A DNA stretch of 64,000 nucleotides, from positions 124,001 through 188,000 of the forward strand of contig CAWKLQ010000004.1 of the NCBI GenBank assembly GCA_963850525.1. Reading direction: 5' to 3'. Of this stretch, positions 63,610 to 64,000 are shown in pieces. This DNA is from JAEMQF01 sp963850525. GTDB lineage: Bacteria > Pseudomonadota > Gammaproteobacteria > Burkholderiales > Burkholderiaceae_C. The stretch's first letter is position 1; each line of letters opens with the position of its first letter. The translations under genes were made by a program, and so were the position numbers. The notes under the pieces are model-generated. The model ran no database searches, was not told where the DNA came from, and worked only from the letters and a program-made list of their open reading frames with translations.

Positions 63610-64000
63610 GACGCCCCAAACGCAAGTTGTGGGCGGCAACGCAGGCCGGCACCGGCTGGGGCGAATCGACTTATGCCGAGGCAGCTTGGGACAAATCGCG
63701 CGGCGCGGCGCGGCGCGGTTCGGCAGTGGGATTCGTGGTGGGCGCGATCGTCGTCTTCGTCGCCAACATTCCTGCCGCCTGGGTGGCGCACGCCGTGGCC
63801 GGCGTCACCAGTCAGCGCCTGCTGCTCGCCGATGCGCGCGGCACGCTCTGGTCCGGCAGCGCCCGGCCCGTGTTGACCGGTGGGCCGCAAAGCCGCGACG
63901 CGAGCGCGCTGCCCGGGCGGCTCGAATGGTCGCTGGGGATTCGCAGTTATGGCTTCGAATTGAAGGCGCAACACGCGTGCTGCCTGAACGGCACGCTGGC
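63606..64000 (+). CDS. gspN: Type II secretion system protein GspN (3' end outside window)
   Basis: The frame starts at ATG 63606 in a four-base overlap with gspM and runs off the window. Visible are a basic N-terminus, a membrane helix (VGFVVGAIVVFVANIPAAW) and GspN-like residues (LLLADARGTLWSGSARPVL, LPGRLEWSLG). The accessory GspN protein is common in Burkholderiales clusters. Confidence 0.88.
   Translation, partial: MRRPKRKLWAATQAGTGWGESTYAEAAWDKSRGAARRGSAVGFVVGAIVVFVANIPAAWVAHAVAGVTSQRLLLADARGTLWSGSARPVLTGGPQSRDASALPGRLEWSLGIRSYGFELKAQHACCLNGTL

Noticed and set aside
1..64000. CRISPR array, rRNA operon, riboswitch or phage integration module
   Set aside because: No regularly spaced repeats, rRNA segments, recognisable riboswitch folds or integrase genes were seen; the only mobile sequences are the IS elements described.

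Overview
The window is high-GC proteobacterial DNA, most likely from a betaproteobacterium of the order Burkholderiales. The evidence is a type II secretion cluster with gspC facing away from gspG-N, a YheT-like hydrolase followed by a conserved hypothetical of Burkholderiales type, and a large exopolysaccharide (EPS) locus of the exosortase A (XrtA/PEP-CTERM) type. All family names were assigned by eye from motifs; no database search was run.

Layout. (1) 1-5.7 kb is housekeeping: a YheT-like hydrolase (cut by the window edge), a conserved hypothetical, a membrane-anchored cytochrome c5, tRNA-Arg(CCG), an MFS-acyltransferase fusion, a CAAX-type membrane protease of the kind linked to exosortases, and a 2-hydroxyacid dehydrogenase. 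(2) 5.9-22.1 kb holds a short RlpA lipoprotein gene and then, all on the minus strand, a natural-product line: a hybrid NRPS-PKS-aminotransferase (A-T-KS-AT-ACP-AMT, split by a one-base frameshift in a C7 run), a second NRPS (C-A-T-C-T, no thioesterase), a broken glycosyltransferase, two alpha/beta hydrolases resembling the XrtA-associated hydrolases 2 and 1, and an Sfp-type phosphopantetheinyl transferase. The adenylation pocket residues read as Thr and Gly. (3) 22.4-24.6 kb is a membrane sulfatase/LtaS-like enzyme. (4) 24.86-26.24 kb is a complete IS3-family element with a GCT target duplication. (5) 26.4-35.8 kb is the core EPS operon: a stub of the priming sugar transferase, then export protein, chain-length determinant, tyrosine autokinase, outer-membrane protein, XrtA ATPase fused to a degenerate UDP-GlcNAc-epimerase-like domain, deacetylase and GT2. 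(6) 35.8-38.9 kb is an island of nested IS fragments holding a second, inverted, partial copy of the same IS3 element. (7) 38.9-56.8 kb continues the EPS locus: GT4 enzymes, O-antigen-ligase-like protein, several deacetylase-like proteins, a lyase-like RIFT-barrel protein, a FemAB/CelD-like acyltransferase, flippase, WecB epimerase, and an SGNH/MBOAT pair likely to O-acylate the polymer. (8) 57.2-57.8 kb is a wrecked parallel beta-helix lipoprotein gene. (9) 58.0-64 kb is the type II secretion cluster gspC (minus) and gspG-H-I-J-K-L-M-N (plus, last gene cut by the window edge).

How it may work together. Sugar enzymes, flippase, ligase, chain-length/kinase pair and export protein form a Wzx/Wzy-type EPS machine of the XrtA class, modified by deacetylation and O-acylation. 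The NRPS-PKS line with its own Sfp and two hydrolases sits where XrtA loci usually carry a small acyl-CoA ligase/carrier/decarboxylase set, so a small beta-aminated peptide-ketide linked to the EPS/exosortase system is an attractive but unproven idea. No exosortase and no intact priming glycosyltransferase is visible here. Together with the IS scars and pseudogenes this suggests a locus being rearranged or decaying, or one whose missing parts lie elsewhere.
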